Shown one piece after another: positions 33,523 to 42,610 of a stretch of DNA of 64,000 nucleotides (position 1 is its first letter; each line of letters begins with the position of its first letter). The stretch lies in NCBI GenBank assembly GCA_965228625.1, contig OZ245829.1, forward strand, positions 496,001 to 560,000, in the 5' to 3' direction. The notes under the pieces are model-generated. The model did no database searches. It had not been told where the DNA came from and saw only the letters and a program-made list of their open reading frames with translations. The position numbers and the translations under genes are program-made. The DNA comes from UBA2767 sp965228625 (lineage in GTDB: Bacteria > Pseudomonadota > Alphaproteobacteria > Rhizobiales > Methyloligellaceae).

Positions 33523-34907
33523 CAGTTTGTCCTCTCACGTCGCTTGCGAACAATGACGCGGTCGCCTTCAGACAGGTCACCACCCAGCACCTCCGCGTAC
33601 AGATCGTTTCGGATACCGACGCGAATCCGCTGCTCGACAAGTCTGCCGCGGTCGTCCGGACGCCAGACCTTGGCCCGCCTGCCCTGCCGCTTCTTGCGCT
33701 TCTCCAGCTCAGCCCGATCAGACTCCGCACCGGCGCGCGGTGATGCACTGGCGCTGCCGGCTCCGCTTCCCGTCAGCCTGGAAAACACCATTTTCGCAGC
33801 AGCCGAGCCGTTCCTGACGAGCCTGTGTTCGTCAACGTCGCGCGGGCGAAAGCGCAAGGCGGCCACCGGTACGCGCAGCACATCTTTTTGCTGCGCGGTG
33901 CGAATGCGCACCAAGGCCGTCATGCCGGGCAGGAGCGAGAGGTCCTTGTTCTCGGCGTCGATCATCACCGTATAGGTGACGACGTTCTGCTGGCCGACGG
34001 CGCCCTTGCGAACCTGCGCGACACGCCCCTCGAAGCGACGGTCGGGATAGGCGTCCACGCTGAACCGTACCTTCTGTCCCACAACGACCTCGCCGATGTT
34101 CGCTTCGCTGACATGGCTCTCTACGTGAATCGTGCTCATGTCCTGCGCGATCCGGAACAGGCGTGCCGCCTTGACGCTGGCGGAAACGGACTCGCCGAGG
34201 TCGACGGAGCGCGAGATGATGACGCCATCGATTGGCGCTCTTATCCGCGTGCTTTCCAGCGCCGCTTCCGCGAGCGCAAGGTCCGCCTCGGCGCGTTTTA
34301 GATTGCCCTCGAATTGCGGCATCCGGGCCCTGGCTTCCTGCAGGGCAACGGCCGACACATCCCGGTTTCTTACGAATTTGAAGTAGTGTTGTCCGCGATA
34401 GTGCCGCCTGGAGTGCGTCGCGACCTTCACGGCCTTCTCGATGGCGATCTTATGGGCCTCGAGCTCCGCCCTGGCGATTTCGACCCCGGCTTTGGCGCGA
34501 AGCACCTGCGTGATGTAATTCGACGGATCGATTACGGCGAGCAGGTCGCCCTTTTTGACGTTGTCGTTGAAGTCCGCATAGAGCTGGGTCACCTCGCCGG
34601 ACAGCGACGAACTCACGCGCATCGAGACCTTCGGCTGGACGGTGCCGGTTGTGTCGATCCATCGGGTGAGCGTGTCACGGTTGACGGACTTGGTGACGAA
34701 CTCCTCATCGATTGCATACGGCAGGGTCGCGACCACAAACACGGTAATCGCCGTCAGGCCCGCGCCGACAGATGCCACATATATCCTGTTTTCCTTTTTG
34801 AATATTCCGAGCCGTCCAAAACGTGACGCCCAAGGCTTCAAGGCCTTAGGCATGCGTGCCGCGGCTTTCGCTTTCCAGTTTCGCGCCAGTGAGTCTTTGT
34901 TTGACAT
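33522..34907 (-). CDS. MacA-type periplasmic adaptor
   Basis: 461 residues. A basic cytosolic N-terminus (residues 1-40) is followed by one membrane helix (about 45-65), lipoyl halves, a coiled-coil hairpin (about 130-220), and a beta-barrel domain with I-D-G-V-I-I-S-R-S-V and V-T-Y-T-V-M-I-D-A-E-N. Near residues 375-420 there is an unusual Ala/Ser/Gly then Lys/Arg-rich insertion inside the membrane-proximal domain, absent from the E. coli protein as I know it. First gene of the MacA-ATPase-permease operon; likely exports peptides, siderophores or lipids. Confidence 0.88.
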   Translation of the reverse strand: MSNKDSLARNWKAKAAARMPKALKPWASRFGRLGIFKKENRIYVASVGAGLTAITVFVVATLPYAIDEEFVTKSVNRDTLTRWIDTTGTVQPKVSMRVSSSLSGEVTQLYADFNDNVKKGDLLAVIDPSNYITQVLRAKAGVEIARAELEAHKIAIEKAVKVATHSRRHYRGQHYFKFVRNRDVSAVALQEARARMPQFEGNLKRAEADLALAEAALESTRIRAPIDGVIISRSVDLGESVSASVKAARLFRIAQDMSTIHVESHVSEANIGEVVVGQKVRFSVDAYPDRRFEGRVAQVRKGAVGQQNVVTYTVMIDAENKDLSLLPGMTALVRIRTAQQKDVLRVPVAALRFRPRDVDEHRLVRNGSAAAKMVFSRLTGSGAGSASASPRAGAESDRAELEKRKKRQGRRAKVWRPDDRGRLVEQRIRVGIRNDLYAEVLGGDLSEGDRVIVRKRRERTN

Positions 34908-35230
34908 GATCGTTCTCGCCTTGGTCCCTCGGGCAGGCTGCCTTAAGCGCCCGCCCTGCCTGTCGACGCGCCCCACACCCGACCCGAAAATGGTCCCGGT
35001 TGGAGACGCGTTGTCAGTGCAACAACGAGCGAGCCACGGGTTTATTCCCGCATCTCCGGAGCATCGCGACGCGGACGATCGACCATGCCGGATATTTGCC
35101 GCTGCCGAGATTCAGAAACTGTATCGGGTCAACGCACGGTTCGGCCTTTCCCGAAGCCGCGCCAGACCATATGTGATGGCAACGAACAACCGTCCGGAAA
35201 CGCACATCGCGGAACACAAGGCTGAAGCCC
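34908..35230. other. Divergent promoter region, no gene seen
   Basis: 323 bp between the MacA-type operon and the methyltransferase gene. Open frames here lack ribosome sites. It must hold both promoters, but I could not place -35/-10 boxes with confidence. Confidence 0.5.
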
Positions 35231-36055
35231 ATGACCGACACCCCCGACTCCGTCGAAAGCCATTACACGCAGGGCGGGCTGCTTGAACGTATCGAAGCTG
35301 CGCTCGCGGAGGCCGAGCACAACGCTGATACACTGAGCCCGGAAATCCTTGCCCCGATCGATCATCTGCACACCGGTGGTTCGGCAACCACCAATGCACA
35401 AGCCGAGGCCGTCGGTTTCACCGGCGGCGACCATGTGCTCGATCTTGGATGTGGCATCGGCGGTCCGGCGCGCTGTCTGGCGGAGACATATGGATGCCGT
35501 GTCACCGGCATCGACCTTACGGCGGAGTTCATCGACGTCGCGAGCGAACTCACCCGAAGGTGCGGGCTCACCGACAAGGTGGCCTTCCGGCGCGGCGACG
35601 TGCTCGACCTGCCGTTTGGCGACGAGACGTTCGATGTCGTCCTGTCGCAGAACCTGTCGATGAACATTGCGGACAAGGGCACCATGTACCGCGAAGTCGC
35701 GCGCGTCCTGAAGCCGGACGGCCGGTTCACGTCGCTGGACTATGTGGAAGGTGGTGTCGCCGATCCGCACTACCCGACCGGCTGGGCCGACACGGCAGAC
35801 ATCAGCCATCTGCTGGCGCCCAAGGATATGCGCGATGTGATCGAACGGAACGGATTGCGTATCGTTGAGTGGATTGACCGCTCCGACATGGTGTTGGCCG
35901 CCGCGGCAAAGGCGTCCTATGCCCAAACGAGGCCGGGTCCGCTCGGCCTCCACGTGGCACTCGGCGACGACTATCCGGTGCGTCAGAGCAACATCGTCCG
36001 CAACCTGTCCGAGAACCGGCTCCGATACATCATGGTCGTAGCCGAACGTGCCTGA
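35231..36055 (+). CDS. Class I SAM-dependent methyltransferase (small-molecule type)
   Basis: 274 residues. SAM motif I is V-L-D-L-G-C-G-I-G-G-P-A-R (about residues 69-81), with post-I G-I-D-L-T and motif II D-V-V-L-S-Q-N. The D-L-G-C-G-I-G-G-P form is typical of sterol, tocopherol, glycine/sarcosine and ubiquinone-type methyltransferases. The N-terminal part has S-H-Y-T-Q-G-G-L-L-E-R, as in that group. Substrate not deducible. No neighbour suggests a pathway. Confidence 0.85.
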   Translation: MTDTPDSVESHYTQGGLLERIEAALAEAEHNADTLSPEILAPIDHLHTGGSATTNAQAEAVGFTGGDHVLDLGCGIGGPARCLAETYGCRVTGIDLTAEFIDVASELTRRCGLTDKVAFRRGDVLDLPFGDETFDVVLSQNLSMNIADKGTMYREVARVLKPDGRFTSLDYVEGGVADPHYPTGWADTADISHLLAPKDMRDVIERNGLRIVEWIDRSDMVLAAAAKASYAQTRPGPLGLHVALGDDYPVRQSNIVRNLSENRLRYIMVVAERA

Positions 36056-36090
36056 TACGGGCAGCTTTTCCGGTCAGGACGCGTGATGCG

Positions 36091-36690
36091 TCAGACGGCA
36101 AGCCATGTCTTCTGGACCTCTCCATGGCGCCAGTCGAACAGCGCGCGCCGATGTCCGGCAGCGGACAGATACAGCCATTCGAGCTTCTGGACCATCGCCA
36201 TGACCACGGCGAAGTTCTCGTAGGGCTGGGTCTCTCCTTCATCAGCCTGAAGTGAGCCCGCCGCCGGCGCCGAAATCGGGGAGCCCGGAGCCTCGGCCTG
36301 CTTGTAGCACTGCCTGCTCATGTCGTGCATGGTGCGCCATGCCGCGCCGGTTACGACATCGCAGTGATGGAAGCTCGCGCGGCATTGCATCCGCAACTGC
36401 ACCTTCTCCGCGCGCGAATATGCGTGAATTGCGACATGCGGCCGTTCGAAAATCTCGGCGGCCTTGTCCGACCGCGAGTCGGTATGAAACAGGATCGTGC
36501 GCGATTGCGTGTCAAAGTCGCGGAGAACGACGGAACGGTTGTTGGGAAACCCGTCCGCCGTGATCGTGGCGAGATGCATAATGTGGAAATCGGACTTGCG
36601 ATCACGCGCTCCCTGGGTCAGCAGGTCCCACGCTGCCGGCAGGATCGCGTCAAGATCGTTGTAATGCGCGGGTTGAAGGCGGTTGCTCAT
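36091..36690 (-). CDS. Pyridoxamine 5'-phosphate oxidase-like FMN-binding protein
   Basis: 199 residues. The split-barrel flavin fold shows the N-terminal N-R-S-V-V-L-R-D-F-D and F-H-T-D-S-R-S-D-K, which bind FMN phosphate in PNPOx proteins. It also has the W-L-Y-L-S-A-A-G-H-R-R-A C-terminal signature. It lacks the complete PNP substrate site of PdxH, so another flavin or F420 reaction is possible. Converges on the methyltransferase gene (35 bp). Confidence 0.82.
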   Translation of the reverse strand: MSNRLQPAHYNDLDAILPAAWDLLTQGARDRKSDFHIMHLATITADGFPNNRSVVLRDFDTQSRTILFHTDSRSDKAAEIFERPHVAIHAYSRAEKVQLRMQCRASFHHCDVVTGAAWRTMHDMSRQCYKQAEAPGSPISAPAAGSLQADEGETQPYENFAVVMAMVQKLEWLYLSAAGHRRALFDWRHGEVQKTWLAV

Positions 36691-36879
36691 TTCTCGGGCC
36701 GATCAATTGGCTTTCCTGGCGATCTCCTCCCGAAGACCGGCCGGATGCACGGGGGGCGCAAATTCCGGCCGATCTCACTCGTGCGCCTGGAGGGGAGATC
36801 TCTTCGCAGGCGCACAAATGTTACGATTGAGCTGCAGGGTTGGATCAAAGTTTTTGGGGTGAATCCGGCGGGCGAAACG

Positions 36880-37371
36880 TCAGAACCCAAACAGCGCCAC
36901 AGCGCCGAGACAGACGCAGACCACCGCCGTCAACGGCGAGCGTAGTGCGGGATACCAGCCGGTCGTTTCGCCGCGGGCGCTCGCCCTCAGATCATAGGCC
37001 AACAAAACCGCAAAACACGCTGTGAGCCAGAGAAACTGGAACTGTGGCGCGAGAAGAAGCGCGGCAGCTCCGCCGAGTGCCGGAAGCACGCTGATCCCAT
37101 ATCTGCGCCAGACCTCTTCCTCGGATTTACGGCGGGAACCCGCCATTGCGAGACCCCAGTGAACGCCGCCCATGAATGACAGAATGGCGATGGCGTAACC
37201 GAGGAGGACCGGACGCGCACCCGACGCCAAATCGGGTGGTCCGGCGAGCATGGCCCCCGAAAGCGCGATGAACGGAAGAAGTCCGGCAAATCCGAGCGCA
37301 AGCGCCGGCTTCGGCACTCCGGGTAAGCCGCTACGGTCCGGTTGCGCTTCTCCTTGCGCCGTCTGGGTCAT
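36880..37371 (-). CDS. DUF3429 membrane protein
   Basis: 163 residues with about five transmembrane segments. The conserved F-M-G-G-V-H-W-G-L-A (residues about 62-71) and the P-A-L-G-G-A-A-L-L centre identify DUF3429. Start at 37371 or 37386. Function unknown. Divergent from the DUF4149 gene across a 127-bp gap; related small membrane genes surround it. Confidence 0.82.
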   Translation of the reverse strand: MTQTAQGEAQPDRSGLPGVPKPALALGFAGLLPFIALSGAMLAGPPDLASGARPVLLGYAIAILSFMGGVHWGLAMAGSRRKSEEEVWRRYGISVLPALGGAAALLLAPQFQFLWLTACFAVLLAYDLRASARGETTGWYPALRSPLTAVVCVCLGAVALFGF

Positions 37372-37498
37372 GGGCCGGAAATCCATCCTGCGGGAGATCG
37401 AAACGATCCGCCCTGACGCACAATGCGTAGAACGTTCTTTCACGCTACGCTGCACGGCCCGATCCGGATCAGCAGGCCTGTCATGAAGGGGATTTGCG

Positions 37499-37915
37499 AT
37501 GAGTGCGATTGATTTTCTGCAGACAGTGACGCTTCTGTGTGCCGCAATGCTCGGCGTGATGATGTTCTTCGGCGGCGTCGTGGCGCCGACGGTGTTCAGG
37601 GCCCTCCCCGCCGATGCGGCGGGCACGTTTCTGCGCCGGATCTTTCCGCGATACTACGACGTGCTGACCGTGACGGCAGTGATCGCTGCCCTTCTGGCGA
37701 TCGGCTCCTGGAGCGGACTGGTCCTCGCGGTGGTGGTGCTCCTTTTCGTCACCGCCCGATTCTGGCTGATGCCGAAGATCAACGCGGCGCGTGACGCGTC
37801 TCTGGCTGGCGACGGGGAGGCAAAGCGCCGCTTCGGCACGCTGCACGGTGCAAGCGTCGCTATCAATCTGTCCCAGATGGTGGCCCTCGCAGCGATCATC
37901 GGGCTGGCCAGGTAA
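37499..37915 (+). CDS. DUF4149 membrane protein
   Basis: 138 residues with four hydrophobic segments. G-V-V-A-P-T-V-F-R near helix 1 and F-G-T-L-H-G-A-S-V-A-I-N before the last helix are the family marks, as in the TMEM205-like group. Its TAA stop overlaps the ATG of the DUF2256 gene (TAATG), so the two are co-translated. Function unknown. Confidence 0.85.
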   Translation: MSAIDFLQTVTLLCAAMLGVMMFFGGVVAPTVFRALPADAAGTFLRRIFPRYYDVLTVTAVIAALLAIGSWSGLVLAVVVLLFVTARFWLMPKINAARDASLAGDGEAKRRFGTLHGASVAINLSQMVALAAIIGLAR

Positions 37916-38076
37916 TGGGACACGTGGCCAAAGCAAAAAAGGCCGCTCTTCCGTCAAAGTGCTGCCCGGTCTGCAACAGGCCGTTCACGTGGCGAAAGAA
38001 GTGGGCGCGCAACTGGGAGGAAGTCCGGTATTGCTCGCGGCGCTGCCGAAACGAGGCGCGGTCGCGCCGCACGTGA
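37915..38076 (+). CDS. DUF2256 zinc-finger-like protein
   Basis: 53 residues. The invariant pattern is complete: C-C-P-V-C-N-R-P-F-T-W-R-K-K-W, then W-E-E-V-R-Y-C-S-R-R-C-R. Four cysteines (residues 17, 20, 40 and 44) can bind one zinc. It starts inside the stop of the DUF4149 gene. DUF2256 genes are often found near cryptochrome/photolyase genes in bacterial genomes, as I recall; none is in this window. Role unknown, possibly nucleic acid binding. Confidence 0.88.
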   Translation: MGHVAKAKKAALPSKCCPVCNRPFTWRKKWARNWEEVRYCSRRCRNEARSRRT

Positions 38077-38144
38077 CGCGGCCCATTCGCACGAACGGCC
38101 AATACAGTCACGTCGCGACCAGCTCCGGCACGCTGCCGGACTTC

Positions 38145-38546
38145 TCACGACCTCGATACGAGGCGTTGCAGCCGGGGGCGAAGAGACAGGAAACGATCGT
38201 ATGCAACGTTCACCAGCGTTCGCAGGCCGGGCAGACCAAGCACCCGCGCAAACGGCCGGAACACGGGCAATGCCATCCAGAGCGCGCGGAACGCATCGCC
38301 GCCGGAAACAAGCGAGCCGTCTCGCCGCTGGACATGAAACCGGGCGAGTGCGGCGTCCCTGTCGAGCCCGGGTGCAACGGCAGCCCGATTCGTTTGGCTG
38401 ACGTCGCACCACTCCACGACGTCCGCACCACGGCGGCGTCGATAGAAATCGATCTCGCGGCGACACAGGGGGCAGGCCCCGTCATAGAACACCTTGAGCG
38501 CCGGGTCCCGGGGCGTGTCGCCCTTTGGAAGCACGTGTGAGGCCAT
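38145..38546 (-). CDS. DCC-family (DUF393) thiol-disulphide protein
   Basis: 133 residues. F-Y-D-G-A-C-P-L-C-R-R-E lies near residue 20, the conserved D-x-x-C-P-x-C of the thioredoxin-like DCC family, and the second conserved block G-D-A-F-R-A-L-W is present. No signal peptide, so cytosolic. Close to DUF2256 and DUF3429 genes, with which DCC proteins often co-occur in marine and soil bacteria. ATG at 38546 chosen because it is the nearest Met before the first beta-strand. Confidence 0.85.
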   Translation of the reverse strand: MASHVLPKGDTPRDPALKVFYDGACPLCRREIDFYRRRRGADVVEWCDVSQTNRAAVAPGLDRDAALARFHVQRRDGSLVSGGDAFRALWMALPVFRPFARVLGLPGLRTLVNVAYDRFLSLRPRLQRLVSRS

Positions 38547-38677
38547 TCCAGTTTTCGTCCGAGGTTGCAGTCCTGCCGTTTCTCGTGGGGATATACGATG
38601 GCCACGGCGCTTCGGACCAATGCCCAAGAGCGCCCGCCCGCGACGTGTCGCGAGCATTGCCGGGCCTGCCACGGGTC

Positions 38678-39607
38678 TCATCTCTTTTTCGTTTTAAAAA
38701 CAAGGCATACGGCGCCCTGCTTCTTGAGCTGATTGCAGAACGCCTGCGCTTTCTTGCGATCCGGCTGTCCGATCTGCACGCGGAACCGCGGCGCGCGTCC
38801 GCGCGTGTAATTGACGGTTCGCAACACCATCGGATCCTTGCCGGCCAGAAGGCCGGCATGCCTGTGCTGAATACGGGCGTACTGCGCGAGCGCACGCGTC
38901 GGTGTCCACGCGGAGGTCAGGTGCACGCCCCAGGGCTGCCACGGGGCGGTGGCGTAGCTGGCGTAACGGAATTGCGGCTTGAAGCGGCGGACCGGCAACT
39001 GGCGGCAGGCCTCAAGAAAGGTCAGCTCCCGATCGAGCTCGAATACGGCGTCGGGCGTTTCCGGCGCGTTCCACGCCACTGCTTCGACTCCCGTGATCGT
39101 CAGCACGAAATCCCGCGTTTCATACGGCAGGCCACTGCGCCCGGCGCGCCACTTGCGCACCCGGTTGGGGCCCGCATTGTATGCGGCAGCGGCAAGCCCG
39201 AGATTGCCGAATTCATCGCGCAGGTCGGACAGGTAATGGGCCGATGCAGGGATCGCGCTTCTGGGATCAAACGGGTCGTCCAGCCCGCGCATCCGCGCAG
39301 TCCCCGGCATGAACTGGGCGATGCCGGACGCGCCTTTGGGGCTTACAGCGTTCGGATCGAACCGGCTCTCTTTCCAGATCAACCGTGCGAAGAAGGCCGG
39401 CGGCAGGTTCCACTCCTGCGCCGCACCTTCGATGCGCTCACAGACGTCGGCGACGAAGGCCGCCCGCGCGTCGGCCTCCGTTTCTGGCTCGTCTTCCTCC
39501 GCAATCGCACCACCCGGCAATCCCAGAAACAGGACGAGCGCCAGGCCAGTGCGCGCACATGATCGCGCCACGGTGCGTTGAATGCATATCATCTCGAGCT
39601 GCCGCAT
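38678..39607 (-). CDS. Lytic transglycosylase with SPOR-like C-terminus
   Basis: 309 residues. After a signal peptide (A-L-V-L-F-L-G-L-P-G-G-A-I-A) the Slt-type domain has W-K-E-S-R-F-D-P-N-A-V-S (catalytic Glu), G-I-A-Q-F-M-P and A-A-Y-N-A-G. The last 40 residues (F-R-V-Q-I-G-Q-P-D-R-K-K-A) resemble half of a SPOR glycan-binding domain. It cleaves peptidoglycan in the periplasm. An alternative start is 39592. Confidence 0.9.
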   Translation of the reverse strand: MRQLEMICIQRTVARSCARTGLALVLFLGLPGGAIAEEDEPETEADARAAFVADVCERIEGAAQEWNLPPAFFARLIWKESRFDPNAVSPKGASGIAQFMPGTARMRGLDDPFDPRSAIPASAHYLSDLRDEFGNLGLAAAAYNAGPNRVRKWRAGRSGLPYETRDFVLTITGVEAVAWNAPETPDAVFELDRELTFLEACRQLPVRRFKPQFRYASYATAPWQPWGVHLTSAWTPTRALAQYARIQHRHAGLLAGKDPMVLRTVNYTRGRAPRFRVQIGQPDRKKAQAFCNQLKKQGAVCLVFKTKKR

Positions 39608-39683
39608 GTCCGGCGTGCAGTCTACGCACACATTGTGTCGGCAAAAGCCGAGCTACGCGACGGCAAACCCGGGCGCGTTCACG

Positions 39684-41888
39684 TCAGGCAAGCGCCGCAA
39701 GCACGCGCTCCGGCGTGAACGGCATATGGCGCAGCCGGCGGCCGGTGAGCGCATGAAAGCCGTTGGCGACCGCCGCCGCCACCATTGGCGTGCCGGTCTC
39801 CCCCATGCCCGATGGCGGCGCATCGGACTCTTCGAACGCGATCTCGATCACAGGCACCTCGTCGGCGCGCAGGATCTCATAGTCATGGAAATTGCTTTGC
39901 TCGACCTCGCCGTTGCGGATCGTGACCCGCTCCTTCAGAGAGCTGGACAACCCGAACACGATACCGCCTTCGACCTGTGCCTCGGCGTTGCGGGGCGAGA
40001 TGACCAAACCGCCGTCGATTGCCGCCCAGAACCGCGGCACCCGGATCTGGCTGGTTTCGCGGTCCACGGCCACCTCTGCGATACCTGCTGCCATGGTATT
40101 GCCGTATCCGGCGAAGGCGACACCGAGCGCCGTCTCACCGGGCTTGCGCCCCCATCCGGCCATCTCGGCCACCCTTTCAAGCAGACGGGCGCCGCGCGGA
40201 TTGTGCGCAAGCAGCTTCATGCGGAACGCAATCGGATCCTCGCCCGCCGCGGTTGCGAGCTCGTCCATGAACGCCTCGGCGGCAAAGCTTGTATAAGCCG
40301 CCCCGATTCCGCGCCACGGGATGATCCGGGCGCGCCGCTCGGTGATGACGTGTTCGGCAACGAAATGCGGGATCTTGTAGTGCTTGCTCTCAGAGCCGCG
40401 CATCGAAACGATGTCCTTCGGCGCGACCTGGCTCCATCGCAGCGGATTGAAATACTTGATCACGGACGGTGTGGCGACGCGGTGCCGCCAAGCTGTGAGA
40501 TTGCCCTCCGGCGTCAATGCGGCGCTCATGGCTTGAACGCTTGCCGGACGGAACCAGCCGTGACGCAGGTCGTCCTCGCGCGTCCACACGACCTTGACCG
40601 GACGGCCAACGGCTTTTGAAGAGAGAAGCGCGTCGCGCAAATATTCCTGCATCAGGGCGGTGCGCCGTCCAAACCCACCACCCATCGGCATCATGTGCAC
40701 GCGCACCTTGCCCGCCGGGATGCCGAGAACCTCGGTGACGGTCCGCGTGGTCCAGCTCTGGGTCTGGGTGCCGGCCCACACCTCGGCACCCTGATCGGTA
40801 ACCGATGCGACCGCCGCCATGGGCTCCATCTGTGCGTGGTAGGCATAATCGGACCGGTACTCGGCCTCGATCACCCGTCCGCCGTTGGCAAGCTCGTTTT
40901 CCGCGTCGCCTTCCGCACGCCATTCCGCCGGTTTCTCCGGCGGATTCGCCCCGGCCTGCGCGTAAGCCTCCAGATCGGCCTCATGATCGAACTTGCGCGC
41001 GGGAGCCGTCTCGCTCCACGTCACCGACAGCGCATCGCGCGCGGCGAAGGCTGTCTCCAGCCGTTCGGCAACGACCGCCACACCATCGGGCAGCCGCACC
41101 ACGTCGAGCACACCATTGATGGCACGCGCGTCTGCGTCGTCGATGGAATTGGGGGTCTCGCCTTCAACGGGTGCACGCAGAACGCTGGCATAGGCCATGT
41201 TCGGCACGCGGACATCGATGACGAACGTTTCCGTCCCCCGGGATTTTGCCGGCGCGTCGCGGCGCGGAATGTCCTTGCCGATCAGCCGGTATTCCGAACG
41301 CGGCTTCAGGTCGGCCTCCGTGACCTCGGGCACGTCCAATGGCACGTCGGGAAGTGCTGCAATCTCACCGTAACCCATGCGCTTTCCGCTGGCCGGGTCG
41401 ATGACGAAACCGGGCTCGGTCTTCAGGCCATCGGGTGCCACGCCCCAGTGCTTCGCCGCCGCACGGATCAGAACCTGGCGCGCCTGTGCACCGGCAAGGC
41501 GAAGCGGCGTGAAATATGCGGCCACCGCGGTGCTGCCGGCGGTGTAGAGCACTTTGCCGAAAATCGGATTGCCGTAGGCGCGGTCGTCGCGGTCCAGTTG
41601 CTCGACCTGTACCTGGTCCCAGTCCGCATCCATCTCCTCGGCAAGGATGAGCGGCAGGCTCGTCGAACTGCCCTGCCCCATCTCGGTCGCCGGGAAAACG
41701 ACGGTCACGGTCCCGTCGGCTGAAATCCGCGCCCAAATGTTGGGTGCGACGCCGCTTGTCGCCGGCTCGCCGCGCGCGATACCGGCAAGGCCCGTTGTAC
41801 CGATACTCAGAACCAGCGCACCGGTTCCGGCAAGGACGGCACGGCGGCTTGGCTTGAAGGCCGAAGTCGTAGCTGTTGATGCTGACAT
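39684..41888 (-). CDS. Second molybdopterin-binding hydroxylase large subunit
   Basis: 734 residues. A twin-arginine leader (S-R-R-A-V-L-A-G-T-G-A-L) marks it as Tat-exported. Cofactor contacts include G-G-G-F-G-R-R, and the C-terminal G-M-G-E-T-G has the catalytic Glu. The domain order equals that of the product at 13112-15319, with clear similarity over the whole length but not a recent duplicate. It directly follows its 2Fe-2S gene (stop TAG then ATG). Substrate unknown; aldehyde or N-heterocycle oxidation is usual. Confidence 0.9.
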   Translation of the reverse strand: MSASTATTSAFKPSRRAVLAGTGALVLSIGTTGLAGIARGEPATSGVAPNIWARISADGTVTVVFPATEMGQGSSTSLPLILAEEMDADWDQVQVEQLDRDDRAYGNPIFGKVLYTAGSTAVAAYFTPLRLAGAQARQVLIRAAAKHWGVAPDGLKTEPGFVIDPASGKRMGYGEIAALPDVPLDVPEVTEADLKPRSEYRLIGKDIPRRDAPAKSRGTETFVIDVRVPNMAYASVLRAPVEGETPNSIDDADARAINGVLDVVRLPDGVAVVAERLETAFAARDALSVTWSETAPARKFDHEADLEAYAQAGANPPEKPAEWRAEGDAENELANGGRVIEAEYRSDYAYHAQMEPMAAVASVTDQGAEVWAGTQTQSWTTRTVTEVLGIPAGKVRVHMMPMGGGFGRRTALMQEYLRDALLSSKAVGRPVKVVWTREDDLRHGWFRPASVQAMSAALTPEGNLTAWRHRVATPSVIKYFNPLRWSQVAPKDIVSMRGSESKHYKIPHFVAEHVITERRARIIPWRGIGAAYTSFAAEAFMDELATAAGEDPIAFRMKLLAHNPRGARLLERVAEMAGWGRKPGETALGVAFAGYGNTMAAGIAEVAVDRETSQIRVPRFWAAIDGGLVISPRNAEAQVEGGIVFGLSSSLKERVTIRNGEVEQSNFHDYEILRADEVPVIEIAFEESDAPPSGMGETGTPMVAAAVANGFHALTGRRLRHMPFTPERVLAALA

Positions 41889-42338
41889 CTAGGCCTCCTT
41901 CGCCGCGCGGGCGACGGCCTTGAAGATGCGGTTATACGTGCCGCAGCGGCACAGGTTCTGGCTCATTTCGGCGGCGATCTCTTCCCGGTTCGGATCGGAG
42001 TTCGAAGTCAGGAATGCCGCGGCGCGCATGATCTGACCCGATTGACAGTAGCCGCATTGCGGGACTTCTTCCGCGATCCAGGCGCGCTGGAGGGGATGAT
42101 TGCCGTCTTTCGACAGGCCTTCGATCGTGGTCACGTCACCCTCGACGTCGCCGACAGGTGTCAGACAGGAAAACACGGCCTCACCATCGACATGCACCGT
42201 GCAGGCGCCGCACATGCCGGCACCGCATCCGAACTTGGTACCCGTCAGTCCAAGATGCTCGCGCAGAACCCACAATAGCGGCGTGGCCGGGTCTGCTTCG
42301 ACGGCGACCGCCTCGCCGTTGACACGCAACGTTGTCAT
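41889..42338 (-). CDS. Second 2Fe-2S small subunit
   Basis: 149 residues. F-G-C-G-A-G-M-C-G-A-C for the first cluster; P-Q-C-G-Y-C-Q-S-G-Q and N-L-C-R-C-G-T-Y for the second. A strong AAGGAG lies six bases before the ATG at 42338. First gene of the pair with the large subunit immediately after it. Electrons probably pass to a cytochrome c, since no FAD subunit gene is present. Confidence 0.93.
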   Translation of the reverse strand: MTTLRVNGEAVAVEADPATPLLWVLREHLGLTGTKFGCGAGMCGACTVHVDGEAVFSCLTPVGDVEGDVTTIEGLSKDGNHPLQRAWIAEEVPQCGYCQSGQIMRAAAFLTSNSDPNREEIAAEMSQNLCRCGTYNRIFKAVARAAKEA

Positions 42339-42610
42339 CAAAAACTCCTTCGCTAAACAGGCAGCGCCGCAGGCGTCGCATGGTCTGCCATGTGACAGGC
42401 GGCAGCAATCGTCGCTCAATGTGCCCTTCCGCAAGGCACCGCATTTCGTACAAGTTAAGAATGACAGCTACGCGGACTGTCAATTTGCCGGGGGCTTAAA
42501 CTTTGCGTGAGCTTGGCGCTGGCGAAGATGTCTTGCGGGGCGCGTTGACGATTGTGTTGCCTGCAGCCTGACCTTACTGTGGTGGTCCATCAGACGGTTG
42601 ATTGGTCATC

